NCBI RefSeq assembly: GCF_030065535.1
Contig: NZ_JASJND010000006.1
Location: forward strand, 434,001-498,000
Reading direction: 5' to 3'
Length of the DNA stretch: 64,000 nucleotides
Source of the DNA: Microbacterium dauci
GTDB taxonomy: Bacteria > Actinomycetota > Actinomycetes > Actinomycetales > Microbacteriaceae
The notes below the pieces were generated by a model. That model did no database searches, was not told the origin of the DNA, and was given only the letters and a program-made list of their open reading frames with translations. Positions 10,556 through 19,380 of the stretch are shown here, piece after piece. How positions within the stretch are numbered: position 1 is the stretch's first letter; every line of letters starts with the position of its first letter. A program made the translations under genes and the position numbers.

Positions 10556-11758
10556 ATGGATTCGACGCAGCTCGCGCTGCTTGGCCTCATCGTCGGCGCG
10601 CTCATCGGAGGCGCAGCCGTCGGACTGGTCGTTTTCGCGCTGCGCTCACGCGACCGGACGCGGCGCGTCACCTCGGTCGAGATCCCCGACGGTACGGACG
10701 CCGTCCTGCAGGGGATGGACGATGCGGCTGTGGTCGTGGACGCGTCGATGCTCGTGCTCTCGGCCTCTGCGGCGGCGGAGGTGTTCGGCCTGAGGGTCGG
10801 CGGCACGCTCGCGTCGGACTCGCTCAAGCTCCTCGTCCGCGGCGTGCGGACGACCGGCGTCGCTGCCACCGAGACGATGCAGTTGAGTCGGGGCGTCGAA
10901 CCCCGCCTCGTCGCGTCGCGCGCGAGTGTCATCACCCCGCGGCTCACGCTCATCGTCATCCGCGACATCACCGAGCGTGAGCGTGTCGAGCAGATGCGGC
11001 GCGATTTCGTCGCGAACACCTCGCACGAGCTCAAGACCCCCGTCGGCGCCGTCACGCTGCTCGCCGAGGCGATCGACTCCGCTGCCGACGACCCTGACCA
11101 GGTCCGCCACTTCGCTGGGCGGCTCACCGCTGAGGCGCTCCGCCTCGGTCAGCTCACCTCGCGCATCATGAACCTCTCGCGGCTCCAGTCCGCCGACGAC
11201 ATCGCCGAGATGCGAGACGTCGCGGTCGACGAGGTCGTGACCGCGGCGATCGAGTCGCAGGGCATCACCGCGGAGGCATCCGGGATCACGATCGCCAGAG
11301 GTGGCGAGCGCGGCCTCGTGGTGCGCGGCGACCGCCAGATCCTCACCGAGGCGATCGGCAACCTCCTCGCGAACGCAGTGGCATACTCACCGTCGGGTGC
11401 GCAGGTGGGCATCGGTGTGCGCGAGGCCGACGACACCGTCGAGATTGCCGTGGCCGATCACGGCATCGGCATCCACGAGGACGATCAGCAGCGCATCTTC
11501 GAGCGCTTCTACCGCGCCGATCAAGCCCGATCGCGACGCACCGGCGGCACCGGTCTCGGCCTCTCGATCGTCAAGCACGCCGTGCAACGTCACGGCGGCA
11601 CCGTCGAGCTGTGGTCGCGACCGGGGCGCGGATCGACGTTCACCATCCGTCTTCCGCTCGTGCGCGGGGCCGAACCGTCGGCCGCCCCGAAGCGCAAGTC
11701 CAAGAAGTCCATGAAGGCTGCCGGTGCGCGAGCATCGGCCAAAAGGGGAGCACTATGA
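10556..11758 (+). CDS. senX3: SenX3-type phosphate sensor histidine kinase
   Basis: 400-residue membrane histidine kinase that senses phosphate status with PstSCAB/PhoU and phosphorylates RegX3. Seen: one or two N-terminal hydrophobic segments (residues 6-29), a PAS-like region (45-135), the dimerisation/H-box FVANTSHELKTP with phospho-His157, then ATPase N, G1 and G2 boxes (GNLLANAVAYSP, DHGIGI, GGTGLGLSIVKH). A lysine-rich tail (RKSKKSMKAAGARASAKR) follows. TACGCT at 10544-10549, 6 nt before the ATG, indicates a leaderless transcript. The stop overlaps the regX3 start (ATGA). Confidence 0.93.
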   Translation: MDSTQLALLGLIVGALIGGAAVGLVVFALRSRDRTRRVTSVEIPDGTDAVLQGMDDAAVVVDASMLVLSASAAAEVFGLRVGGTLASDSLKLLVRGVRTTGVAATETMQLSRGVEPRLVASRASVITPRLTLIVIRDITERERVEQMRRDFVANTSHELKTPVGAVTLLAEAIDSAADDPDQVRHFAGRLTAEALRLGQLTSRIMNLSRLQSADDIAEMRDVAVDEVVTAAIESQGITAEASGITIARGGERGLVVRGDRQILTEAIGNLLANAVAYSPSGAQVGIGVREADDTVEIAVADHGIGIHEDDQQRIFERFYRADQARSRRTGGTGLGLSIVKHAVQRHGGTVELWSRPGRGSTFTIRLPLVRGAEPSAAPKRKSKKSMKAAGARASAKRGAL

Positions 11759-12438
11759 CCCGTGTCCTGATCGTCGAAGACGAGCCCGACCTCGCCGACC
11801 CGCTCGCGTACCTGCTGCGCCGCGAGGGGTTCGAGGTCGAGATCGCCGAGGACGGTGGCGTCGCGCTCGACGCGTTCACCGCGCGCGGCGCTGACATCGT
11901 CCTGCTCGACCTCATGCTGCCCGGGATGCCGGGTACCGAGGTGTGCCGCATCATCCGGACCACCTCGAAGGTGCCGATCATCATGCTGACCGCGAAGGAC
12001 AGCGAAGTCGACATCGTCGTGGGGCTCGAGCTCGGCGCCGACGACTACATCACCAAGCCGTACTCCTCGCGCGAGCTGCTGGCGCGCATGCGCGCGGTGC
12101 TGCGACGGAGCGAGGCGGACGAGCTCGAGGTCGACGACCGCATCATCGAGGGCGGCCGCGTCACCCTCGATATCGACCGGCACACGGTCGCGGTGGCGGG
12201 CAAGGAGATCTCCATGCCGCTCAAGGAATTCGAGCTCCTCGAGCTGCTCATGCGCAACGCCGGTCGCGTCCTCACGCGCGGGCAGCTCATCGACCGCGTG
12301 TGGGGGAGCGACTACTTCGGCGACACGAAGACGCTCGACGTGCACATCAAGCGCATCCGCTCGCGCATCGAGCAGAACCCGAGCGACCCGGTCATGCTGC
12401 TGACCGTGCGCGGCCTCGGATACCGTTTCGAAGCCTGA
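11755..12438 (+). CDS. regX3: RegX3-type phosphate response regulator
   Basis: 227-residue OmpR-family response regulator, the partner of SenX3 and the likely binder of the PHO boxes in this window. The receiver has the acidic pocket VEDE (residues 7-10), phosphoacceptor Asp52 in VLLDLMLPG, and Lys in ITKPYSS. The C-terminal winged helix shows MPLKEFELLELLMRNAGRVL, VWGSDYFGDTKTLDVHIKRI and VRGLGYRFE. Unlike the GlnR-like protein it keeps every phosphorylation residue. The start overlaps senX3 by 4 nt and a strong hairpin follows. Confidence 0.94.
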   Translation: MTRVLIVEDEPDLADPLAYLLRREGFEVEIAEDGGVALDAFTARGADIVLLDLMLPGMPGTEVCRIIRTTSKVPIIMLTAKDSEVDIVVGLELGADDYITKPYSSRELLARMRAVLRRSEADELEVDDRIIEGGRVTLDIDRHTVAVAGKEISMPLKEFELLELLMRNAGRVLTRGQLIDRVWGSDYFGDTKTLDVHIKRIRSRIEQNPSDPVMLLTVRGLGYRFEA

Positions 12439-12453
12439 CACGCGCCGCGAACG

Positions 12454-12487
12454 ACGAAGCCCCCTGCCGAGCGGCAGGGGGCTTCGT
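12454..12487. terminator. Rho-independent terminator after regX3 (bidirectional)
   Basis: Perfect 15-bp stem ACGAAGCCCCCTGCC / GGCAGGGGGCTTCGT with a GAGC loop, 16 nt after the regX3 stop and before the stop of the convergent lipoprotein gene. No long T tract, as is normal in high-GC actinobacteria. Confidence 0.9.
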
Positions 12488-12495
12488 GCGAGCGG

Positions 12496-12978
12496 TCAAT
12501 CGCCGGGCGTCGCCAGCGGCGTCGGGACGAACTCGGTGTAGTAGGGGAGCGTCCCGTCCAGGATCGGGATGGCCACCGCGGTGCCTTCGCCGTCGCCGGA
12601 TTGGAACGACACCTCGACGTCGGAACCGGGCGCAGCGCCCAGGTTCTCGAACAGCATGGGTGCCGACGTCACGCCGATGCTCACCGAGCTGCGCGCGGGG
12701 ACCGGGAGCGTCTGCAGGTCGGAACCGATCCCGACGTTCAGGACGAGGTCCTCGTCGGTCGAGTTCACGACGCCGCCGATGAGGTTGCCGAGCGACCCGT
12801 CCTCGTTCGCGATGATCATCGCGTTGCGGACCTTCAGCGGGCCGGACTCGGGGACGTTGCGGCCGTCCGATGCGGAGTACTCGATGGTCGTCGCCTGCGG
12901 CGCGAGCATGTTGCAACCGGTGGCGCCGAGGACGACTGCGGCGCCCAGGGCGAGGGACGCGATGAAACGCGATTTCAC
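12496..12978 (-). CDS. Predicted lipoprotein, unknown function
   Basis: 160-residue secreted lipoprotein. The signal peptide (VKSRFIASLALGAAVVLG) ends in a lipobox ATGC. The mature part is a single beta-rich domain (VRNAMIIANEDGSLGNLIGG, VVNSTDEDLVLNVGI, SVSIGVTSAPMLF) resembling DUF4307/DUF461-like extracytoplasmic proteins, though no family is assigned. The GTG at 12978 is chosen because GGAGG lies 4 nt upstream and the signal peptide begins there; an in-frame ATG further upstream would add a non-signal extension. It is convergent with regX3. Confidence 0.75.
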   Translation of the reverse strand: MKSRFIASLALGAAVVLGATGCNMLAPQATTIEYSASDGRNVPESGPLKVRNAMIIANEDGSLGNLIGGVVNSTDEDLVLNVGIGSDLQTLPVPARSSVSIGVTSAPMLFENLGAAPGSDVEVSFQSGDGEGTAVAIPILDGTLPYYTEFVPTPLATPGD

Positions 12979-13079
12979 GGATCCTCCAGGTGAAGCGAAC
13001 GGCATCCAGATCATCCTATGCGGTCGGCACCCTCAGTGAACGCCGGTGGGCGGCGAACTTTAGCGCATATCGCCTGTGG

Positions 13080-13085
13080 TATTCT
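13080..13085 (+). promoter_or_regulatory. Candidate -10 element of carD
   Basis: TATTCT in a local A+T-rich patch (tagcgcatat...ggtattctgg), about 27 nt before the carD ATG, which has its own AAAGGA site. A recognisable -35 at the right distance is not clear. Confidence 0.4.
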
Positions 13086-13111
13086 GGAGGTTGCCGAAAG
13101 GACACAACTGC

Positions 13112-13594
13112 ATGCTTTTTGAGGTTGGCGAGACCGTCGTCTATCCGCACCACGGCGCCGCGACGATCATCGAGGTCAAGGACCGTGTGATCAAGGGTGA
13201 GACGAAGAAATACCTGAAGCTCAACGTCACGCAGGGAGACCTCGTGATCGAGGTCCCGGCGGAGAACGTCGATCTGGTGGGTGTCCGCGACGTGATCGGC
13301 AAGGACGGTCTCGAGAAAGTGTTCGACGTGCTGCGTGCGCCGTTCACCGAGGAGCCGACCAACTGGTCGCGTCGCTACAAGGCGAACCTCGAGAAGCTCG
13401 CTTCCGGTGACGTGATCAAGGTCAGCGAGGTCGTCCGCGACCTGTGGCGCCGCGATCAGGACCGTGGCCTCTCCGCCGGTGAGAAGCGCATGCTCGCCAA
13501 GGCACGGCAGATCCTCATCTCCGAGATCGCCCTCGCGCTGAAGGCCGACGAAGAGAAGGCCTCGAGCGTCCTCGACGAGGTCCTCGCCTCCTGA
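13112..13594 (+). CDS. carD: CarD/CdnL RNA polymerase-binding transcription factor
   Basis: 160-residue essential actinobacterial factor that binds the RNA polymerase beta subunit and stabilises open promoter complexes, notably at rRNA promoters. The N-terminal Tudor-like RNAP-interaction domain begins [19 protein letters not shown]. The C-terminal helical DNA-binding domain contains [36 protein letters not shown] and [13 protein letters not shown]-type sequence. The ATG at 13112 follows GAAAGGAC by about 10 nt; an in-frame upstream start would add a non-conserved extension. A terminator follows before ispDF. Confidence 0.96.
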   Translation: MLFEVGETVVYPHHGAATIIEVKDRVIKGETKKYLKLNVTQGDLVIEVPAENVDLVGVRDVIGKDGLEKVFDVLRAPFTEEPTNWSRRYKANLEKLASGDVIKVSEVVRDLWRRDQDRGLSAGEKRMLAKARQILISEIALALKADEEKASSVLDEVLAS

Positions 13595-13599
13595 ACCAC

Positions 13600-13626
13600 C
13601 GAACGCCCGGCACCGCCGGGCGTTCG
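13600..13626 (+). terminator. Terminator after carD
   Basis: Perfect 12-bp stem CGAACGCCCGGC / GCCGGGCGTTCG with an ACC loop, starting 5 nt after the carD stop and followed by tcgtttcg. Confidence 0.85.
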
Positions 13627-13662
13627 TCGTTTCGGCCAGCCTCGCTGGGTACGCTCGGAGGC

Positions 13663-14829
13663 ATGAGCATCATCCCCGTGCCCCGCGTGGCCGTCGTCGT
13701 GGTGGCCGCAGGATCGGGCACCCGCCTCGCCGGTGGGGCACCGAAGGCGTTCGTCGGCGTCGACGGGCACACGATTCTGCATCACGCGCTCCGGTCGGTC
13801 TTCGCCGCAGCACCCGCACAGGTGGTCGTCGTCGCACCGGCATCCCGGGTCGGCGATGCCCTCACCGAAGTGGATGCCACAGCCGGCGACCGCCGCGATC
13901 TCGCAACCGTCGTCGCCGGTGGCGAGACCAGGCAGGACTCGGTCGCCGCCGGTCTCGCTGCGCTCTGGGCCGACGTCGAGGTCGTGCTCGTGCATGATGC
14001 GGCGCGCGCCCTCACGCCGCCCGAGGTCTTCGCCCGCGTCATCGCCGCGGTCGACGCGGGCCACGACGCGGTCGTGCCCGTTCTCCCGGTCGTCGACACG
14101 CTGAAGCGGGTAGCCGACGACGTGGTGGTCGAAGCCGTCGACCGGTCGGTCCTCGCTGCTGCGCAGACGCCGCAGGGGTTCCGTCGCGCCGTGTTGGATG
14201 CCGCGTACGCCGCGGCCACCGCGGAGTTCACCGACGACACCGCGCTCGTACAGCACGCTGGCCGCGCCGTGCACACCGTGGCGGGGGCGGACCTCTCGTT
14301 CAAGATCACCACCCAGGCCGATCTCGCCCGGGCTCGCGCCATCGTCGCGCCCGTCCCGCCGGCGCCTCGGGTCGGCGTCGGCACCGACGTACACGCGTTC
14401 GGCGGTGACGGCACGCTGTGGCTCGCAGGCCTCGAGTGGCCGGGAGAGGCCGGGCTGCACGGGCACTCCGACGGCGACGCCGTGGCGCACGCGATCGTCG
14501 ACGCCGTGCTCGCCGCGGCATCCCTCGGCGACATCGGCACTCACTTCGGCGTCGACAAGCCGGAGTACGCGGGCGCCCACGCACCGGCGTTCCTGCGCCG
14601 GACCGCCGAGATCCTCGCCGAGGCGGGGTGGCGGGTCGGCAACGTGAGCGTGCAGGTCCAGGCGAATCGGCCCCGCTTCGCGGCGCGGCGACTCGAAGCC
14701 GAGCAGGTGCTGTCGGCCGCACTCGGCGCACCGGTCTCGGTGTCGGCCACGACGACCGACGGCCTCGGGTTCACCGGTGCGGGTGAGGGCGTCGCCGCGT
14801 TCGCCGTCGCAGTCGTCGTCCCGCGCTGA
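13663..14829 (+). CDS. ispDF: Bifunctional IspD/IspF isoprenoid (MEP pathway) enzyme
   Basis: 388-residue fusion catalysing two MEP-pathway steps: cytidylyl transfer to methylerythritol phosphate (IspD, about residues 1-225) and cyclisation to MEcPP (IspF, about 232-388). The IspD half has the nucleotide-binding motif [29 protein letters not shown] and HDAARAL. The IspF half has [10 protein letters not shown] with metal ligands, [16 protein letters not shown] and [13 protein letters not shown]. IspDF fusions are best known from some proteobacteria but also occur in Microbacteriaceae. TACGCT at 13650-13655, 7 nt before the ATG, indicates a leaderless start. Confidence 0.95.
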   Translation: MSIIPVPRVAVVVVAAGSGTRLAGGAPKAFVGVDGHTILHHALRSVFAAAPAQVVVVAPASRVGDALTEVDATAGDRRDLATVVAGGETRQDSVAAGLAALWADVEVVLVHDAARALTPPEVFARVIAAVDAGHDAVVPVLPVVDTLKRVADDVVVEAVDRSVLAAAQTPQGFRRAVLDAAYAAATAEFTDDTALVQHAGRAVHTVAGADLSFKITTQADLARARAIVAPVPPAPRVGVGTDVHAFGGDGTLWLAGLEWPGEAGLHGHSDGDAVAHAIVDAVLAAASLGDIGTHFGVDKPEYAGAHAPAFLRRTAEILAEAGWRVGNVSVQVQANRPRFAARRLEAEQVLSAALGAPVSVSATTTDGLGFTGAGEGVAAFAVAVVVPR

Positions 14830-14850
14830 GGGGCCGTCCCGGCGGAGCGC

Positions 14851-15318
14851 TCAGAGGGCGCGGGTCATGAAGGTCGACAGCGGGTCCAGCCGGTACGAGC
14901 CGAACGGGCCGCAGACCTCGAATCCCTCGCTCGCATAGAGGCCGCGGGCGGTCTGGAATCCGGCATCCGCTCCGGTCTCGAGCCAGAGCGCACGGATGCC
15001 GGCGGCGCGGGCCTCGGCGACGATGTGGCGGACGAGTGCTCGACCGACCCCGGTGCCGAGGTGGGTGTCTGCGACGCGCATCGACTTGATCTCTCCGTGG
15101 GCGTCGCCGAACCGCTTGAGCGCGCCGACACCGGCGATGTCGTCGCCCGCCCACGCCGACCAGACCGTGATGTCCGGATGCCGCAGCGCCTCGAGCCCGA
15201 GCGCGTGGACGCTCTCGGCCGGCGTCAGGGCGTGCATCCCGGCGAGGTGATGCGCGATGAGCGCTCGGGTCGGCTCACCCGACAGATCGTCGACGCGGAT
15301 CGTCAGTGCAGCGGTCAT
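14851..15318 (-). CDS. GNAT-family N-acetyltransferase
   Basis: 155-residue single-domain GCN5-related acetyltransferase. The acetyl-CoA pyrophosphate-binding loop is seen in THLGTGVGRALVRHIVAEAR (R/Q-x-x-G-x-G/A type), with the preceding strand GEIKSMRVA and the following LWLETGADAGFQTARGLY. It resembles the YsnE/PhnO-like subgroup; substrate unknown. The ATG at 15318 shares one base with the stop of the upstream EamA transporter (TGATG), so the two are probably cotranscribed. Longer upstream reading through the transporter is an artefact of high GC. Confidence 0.85.
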   Translation of the reverse strand: MTAALTIRVDDLSGEPTRALIAHHLAGMHALTPAESVHALGLEALRHPDITVWSAWAGDDIAGVGALKRFGDAHGEIKSMRVADTHLGTGVGRALVRHIVAEARAAGIRALWLETGADAGFQTARGLYASEGFEVCGPFGSYRLDPLSTFMTRAL

Positions 15319-16241
15319 CAGCCCTCCACGGCGAACGGGCGAGGGTCGCGGGTGCGACGCGAACCCCAGGCGAGGGTCGCGAGTCCGGCGGCCAGGACCA
15401 CGAGGCCGACGATCGCGAGGATCGACAGCTGCTCGCCGAGGACGGCGAGCCCGAGGATCGCCGCGGTGAGCGGTTCGCCGAGCGTGAGCGTCGCCGCGGT
15501 CGCTGCGGTCAGTCCCTGCAGCCCCCACGTGAACATCGTGTACGCCACGGCGATCGTCGCGAGGCCGAGCCACAGCGTCATGACGAGCCCGCTCGGCTCG
15601 AGCACCCATGCGAGGTCGACGAAGGGGAGTGCGAGTGCGCTGACGAGCGCGGACCCCAGGCCCATCGCGCCGACGACGGTGAAGGCATCCCAGCCGCTGT
15701 CGAGGAGCCTCCGCTGCGCGTTCGCGATGACGGCGAAGGACGCGCCCGCGCCGATCGCACCGAGGACGCCGATCGGGTCGGCCCCGCCCGACTCGGCACC
15801 GCCGCCGACGCCGAGGAGCACCACGCCGACCGTTGCGAGCGCCGTCGCCGACATCCAGATGGGGGAGGGGAGCCGACGCGTGAGCGCCCACTCCAGGAGG
15901 CCCGCCAGCACCGGTGCGGAGCCGAGGGCGATCACTGTGCTCACGGCGACGCCGTTGCGTTCGGTGCCCAAGAAGAAGAGCGGCTGGTACACCGCGAGGG
16001 CGACACCGGTAGCCGCCATGAGGAGCAGTGGTGTGGCGGTGAGCTTCGGCCTTGGCGCGGTCGAGGTGCGGGCGTGACGTGCCGCCAGCAGGAACGCGAT
16101 CAGCGCGAGCGCGGATCCGCCGACGACCATGCGCGCGACGCCGACGGCGAGGGGCGTCGTGCCGTCGGGGCCGAGGGCTTGCGAGGTGCCCGTGGTGCCG
16201 AACAGCACCGCTGCGGCGAGGACGGCGAGGACGTGCAGCAC
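15318..16241 (-). CDS. EamA-family (DMT superfamily) transporter
   Basis: 307-residue inner-membrane transporter with ten predicted helices arranged as two EamA repeats (about residues 5-140 and 150-295). Seen: LAAAVLFGTTGTSQALGP at the start of repeat one, NGVAVSTVIALGSAPVLAGLLEW, and in repeat two LTAATAATLTLGEPLTAAILG, the conserved glutamate region. These proteins export metabolites or amino acids; the substrate is unknown. The gene is divergent from cysS and leads into the GNAT gene. Confidence 0.85.
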   Translation of the reverse strand: MLHVLAVLAAAVLFGTTGTSQALGPDGTTPLAVGVARMVVGGSALALIAFLLAARHARTSTAPRPKLTATPLLLMAATGVALAVYQPLFFLGTERNGVAVSTVIALGSAPVLAGLLEWALTRRLPSPIWMSATALATVGVVLLGVGGGAESGGADPIGVLGAIGAGASFAVIANAQRRLLDSGWDAFTVVGAMGLGSALVSALALPFVDLAWVLEPSGLVMTLWLGLATIAVAYTMFTWGLQGLTAATAATLTLGEPLTAAILGLAVLGEQLSILAIVGLVVLAAGLATLAWGSRRTRDPRPFAVEG

Positions 16242-16314
16242 GCTTCCTTTCTACCTTCACGGCGACCGTGCTCCCGACCACGCGATCGCGCCGACCCCCA
16301 AGTAGGCTGGTGCG

Positions 16315-17718
16315 GTGACGGTTCGGCTCTATGACACCCAGGCGCAGGCGCTGCGCGACTTCGCGCCCGCGGAGCCGGGCAACGTCACGATGTACGTCTG
16401 CGGGCCGACCGTCCAGTCCGGCCCCCACATCGGGCACGTGCGCGCTGCGCTCAGCTTCGACCTGCTGCGGCGCTGGCTCGCGCACCGGTTCGGTCGCGTC
16501 ACCTTCGTCCGCAACGTCACCGACATCGACGACAAGGTGCTCGCGAACGCGACCGCCGACGAGCCGTGGTGGGCCCTCGCGTACCGCATGGAGCTCGAGT
16601 TCTCGCGGGCGTATGCCGCCGTCGGCATCCTGCCCCCGACCTACGAACCTCGCGCGACCGCGTCGATCCCGCAGATGCAGGAGCTCATCGAGCGCCTCAT
16701 CGACGCGGGGCATGCCTACGCTGCGGCGGGCGACGTGTACTTCGACGTGCGTTCCTGGTCCTCGTACGGTGCGCTGACCCGGCAGTCGGTCGACGCGATG
16801 GAGTCGGCCGCCGACGCCGACCCGCGCGGCAAGCGCGACCCCCGCGACTTCGCGCTCTGGAAGGGTGCGAAAGACGGTGAGCCGGCGGACGCCTCGTGGG
16901 CGTCGCCCTGGGGCGTCGGTCGCCCCGGCTGGCACATCGAGTGCTCCGCGATGAGCCGCCGCTACCTCGGCCCCGAGTTCGACATCCACGGCGGCGGGCT
17001 CGACCTGCGCTTCCCGCACCACGAGAACGAGCTCGCGCAGTCGACCGCGGCAGGCGACGGCTTCGCCCGCTACTGGGTGCACAACGGCCTCGTCACCGTC
17101 GGTGACCAGAAGATGTCGAAGTCGCTCGGGAACTTCCTCCTCGCGGCGGACGTCCTCGCCGAGCAGGACCCGCTCGTCGTCCGCTACGCCCTCGCGTCGG
17201 CGCACTACCGCTCGAACCTCGACATCTCGGAGGGGACGTTCGCGGAGGCGGCATCCGCCCTCGATCGCATCCGCTCGTTCCTGCAGCGCGCGGCACGTGA
17301 CGCCGCCGGCTCGTTCGAGTGGTCGGAGTCAGATGTGCCCGCCGCGTTCTCCGCGGCGATGGACGACGACCTCAGCGTTCCGCAGGCCATCGCGGTGCTG
17401 CACGAGACCGTCCGCACGGGCAACGCGCGACTGGATGCAGGCGACGCAGAGGCCGCGACGATCGCGCTGCGTCAGGTCGCTGCGATGACAGCACTCTTGG
17501 GCATCGACCCGCTCGACCCGCAGTGGGCGAAGGATGCCACCACCCCCGCGACCGACGCGCTCGACGCGCTCGTGCGCACCATGATCACCCAGCGCGCGGA
17601 CGCCCGCGCGAACAAGGACTGGGCGGCAGCCGACCGCATCCGCGACGCGATCGCGGCGGCCGGCATCGCCCTCGAAGACGGTCCCACCGGGACCCATTGG
17701 AGTCTGCACAATGGCTAA
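16315..17718 (+). CDS. cysS: Cysteinyl-tRNA synthetase
   Basis: 467-residue class Ia aminoacyl-tRNA synthetase charging tRNA-Cys. Signatures: [18 protein letters not shown] with the zinc Cys and the HIGH-type motif, [20 protein letters not shown] with zinc ligands, HHENELAQS, and the KMSKS loop as [10 protein letters not shown]. The C-terminal anticodon-binding domain contains [18 protein letters not shown]. Length is normal. The GTG start is leaderless (TAGGCT 16303-16308, 6 nt before it). It overlaps rlmB by 8 nt, a common actinobacterial operon. Confidence 0.97.
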   Translation: MTVRLYDTQAQALRDFAPAEPGNVTMYVCGPTVQSGPHIGHVRAALSFDLLRRWLAHRFGRVTFVRNVTDIDDKVLANATADEPWWALAYRMELEFSRAYAAVGILPPTYEPRATASIPQMQELIERLIDAGHAYAAAGDVYFDVRSWSSYGALTRQSVDAMESAADADPRGKRDPRDFALWKGAKDGEPADASWASPWGVGRPGWHIECSAMSRRYLGPEFDIHGGGLDLRFPHHENELAQSTAAGDGFARYWVHNGLVTVGDQKMSKSLGNFLLAADVLAEQDPLVVRYALASAHYRSNLDISEGTFAEAASALDRIRSFLQRAARDAAGSFEWSESDVPAAFSAAMDDDLSVPQAIAVLHETVRTGNARLDAGDAEAATIALRQVAAMTALLGIDPLDPQWAKDATTPATDALDALVRTMITQRADARANKDWAAADRIRDAIAAAGIALEDGPTGTHWSLHNG

Positions 17719-18694
17719 GTTCGGAAACCCCTCCGCAGGTCGCGGCAAGAAGGGCCCCACCAAGGGCTCCGGCGGCAAGAACAGGCGCTCGCTCGAGGGT
17801 CGTGGCCCGACACCGAAGGCCGAGGACCGCGCCTGGCACCCCGCCGGCAAGCGGAAGGCCGCCAAGGAACGGTTCATCGCCGCCGGCGGCAAGCCGCAGC
17901 AGCGGTCGAGCCAGAACCGCGCCCCGAAGTCGAAGGCGGGCGACGACACCGAGACGGTCACCGGGCGCAACAGCGTGCTCGAGGCCCTCCGCGCGAAGAT
18001 CCCCGCGACGGCGTTCTACATCGCGCAGCGCGTCGAGATGGACGACCGCGTGAAAGAGATGCTGTCGATCACGACGAACCGCGGCATCCCCGTCCTCGAA
18101 GTGACCCGCCAGGAACTCGACCGCATGGCCGGCTTCGACGGCGTGCACCAGGGCGTCGCGCTGAAGGTGCCGCCGTACGAGTACGCGCACCCGCAGGACC
18201 TCCTCGAAGAGGTCATCGACCGCGGCCAGCTGCCGCTGTTCGTGGCCCTCGACGGCATCACCGACCCCCGCAACCTCGGCGCCATCATCCGTTCGACGGC
18301 CGCCTTCGGCGGTCAGGCGATCATCGTGCCGCAGCGTCGATCGGCGGGTGTGAACTCCGCCGCGTGGAAGACGAGCGCCGGCGCCGCAGCGCGCGTGCCC
18401 GTCGCGATCGCACCGAACCTGACGACGACGCTCAAGGAGTTCAAGAAGCAGGGCGTCTTCGTGCTCGGCCTCGACGGTGGCGGCGACGTCGCGCTTCCCG
18501 CGCTCGAGCTCGCCGACCGCCCGGTCGTCATCGTCATCGGTTCCGAGGGCAAGGGGCTCTCGCGCCTCGTCACCGAGACGTGCGACCAGATCGTCTCGAT
18601 CCCGATCTCGTCGGCGACCGAGTCGCTGAACGCCGGCATCGCGGCATCCGTCGCGCTCTACCAGGTCGCCACGCTCCGCTCCGTCTCGGAGTGA
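17711..18694 (+). CDS. rlmB: 23S rRNA (guanosine-2'-O-)-methyltransferase RlmB-type (SpoU family)
   Basis: 327-residue SPOUT methyltransferase with a basic, disordered N-terminal extension (residues 1-80, rich in K, R, G), a substrate-binding domain ([16 protein letters not shown]), and the C-terminal knot: [33 protein letters not shown] and [20 protein letters not shown], the SpoU motifs 1-3. It is predicted to methylate 23S rRNA. It starts inside the end of cysS and is cotranscribed with it. Confidence 0.93.
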   Translation: MAKFGNPSAGRGKKGPTKGSGGKNRRSLEGRGPTPKAEDRAWHPAGKRKAAKERFIAAGGKPQQRSSQNRAPKSKAGDDTETVTGRNSVLEALRAKIPATAFYIAQRVEMDDRVKEMLSITTNRGIPVLEVTRQELDRMAGFDGVHQGVALKVPPYEYAHPQDLLEEVIDRGQLPLFVALDGITDPRNLGAIIRSTAAFGGQAIIVPQRRSAGVNSAAWKTSAGAAARVPVAIAPNLTTTLKEFKKQGVFVLGLDGGGDVALPALELADRPVVIVIGSEGKGLSRLVTETCDQIVSIPISSATESLNAGIAASVALYQVATLRSVSE

Positions 18695-18732
18695 CCCCGC
18701 GCCCTGCGCATCGTCCAACGAAGGGAACGCCC

Positions 18733-19371
18733 ATGGCACGCATCGCCGTCCTCGGTGGCACCGGATACGCCGGCCACCACATCGTCGCCGAAGCCGTCCA
18801 GCGCGGCCACACCGTCGTCTCGGTCGCCCGCACGGTGCCCGCAGAGCGCGTGGAGGGCGCGACGTACATCGAGGGCACGCTGCTCGATGTGCCGTCGCTG
18901 GCGGCCCAGCTCGACGGCGTCGACGTCGTGGTCTCGTCGGTCGCGCCCCGCGGTGACATGCTCGGCCAGGTTCGACCGAACCTCGAGGCGCTCGTGGCAG
19001 CACTGCCCGAGCACGTCCGGGTCGGGGTGATCGGCGGCGCCGGCGGCAGCCTCGTTGCACCGGGCGGCCCTCGCGTCGTCGACAGCGGATTCCCGGAGGA
19101 GTTCAAGCCCGAAGCGCTCGAGGCCATCGGCGTGCTCGAAGACCTGCAGGCCGACACGAGCGGTCGCGACTGGTTCTTCCTCCACCCGGCCGGCGGGTTC
19201 GGCGCGTGGAACCCGGGGGAGCGGACCGGCACCTACCGCGACGGCGGTGACGTCATCGTGACGGATGCCGCGGGCGAGTCGTTCATCTCCGGACCCGATC
19301 TCGCGGTCGCGGTCGTCGACGAGATCGAGACGCCCAAGCACTCCCGAGAGCGCTTCACCGTCGGCTACTGA
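18733..19371 (+). CDS. NAD(P)-binding SDR-like protein (NmrA/YwnB type)
   Basis: 212-residue Rossmann-fold protein. It begins MARIAVLGGTGYAGHHIVAE with the GxxGxxG dinucleotide motif and contains VVVSSVAPRGDM and GGAGGSLVAPGG, as in YwnB/NmrA-like NAD(P)H-binding proteins of the extended SDR group. The classical YxxxK is not obvious, so it may be a sensor or a reductase; substrate unknown. It lies 38 nt after rlmB on the same strand with AAGGGAACG before the ATG. Confidence 0.8.
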   Translation: MARIAVLGGTGYAGHHIVAEAVQRGHTVVSVARTVPAERVEGATYIEGTLLDVPSLAAQLDGVDVVVSSVAPRGDMLGQVRPNLEALVAALPEHVRVGVIGGAGGSLVAPGGPRVVDSGFPEEFKPEALEAIGVLEDLQADTSGRDWFFLHPAGGFGAWNPGERTGTYRDGGDVIVTDAAGESFISGPDLAVAVVDEIETPKHSRERFTVGY

Positions 19372-19380
19372 GCCCCCGGT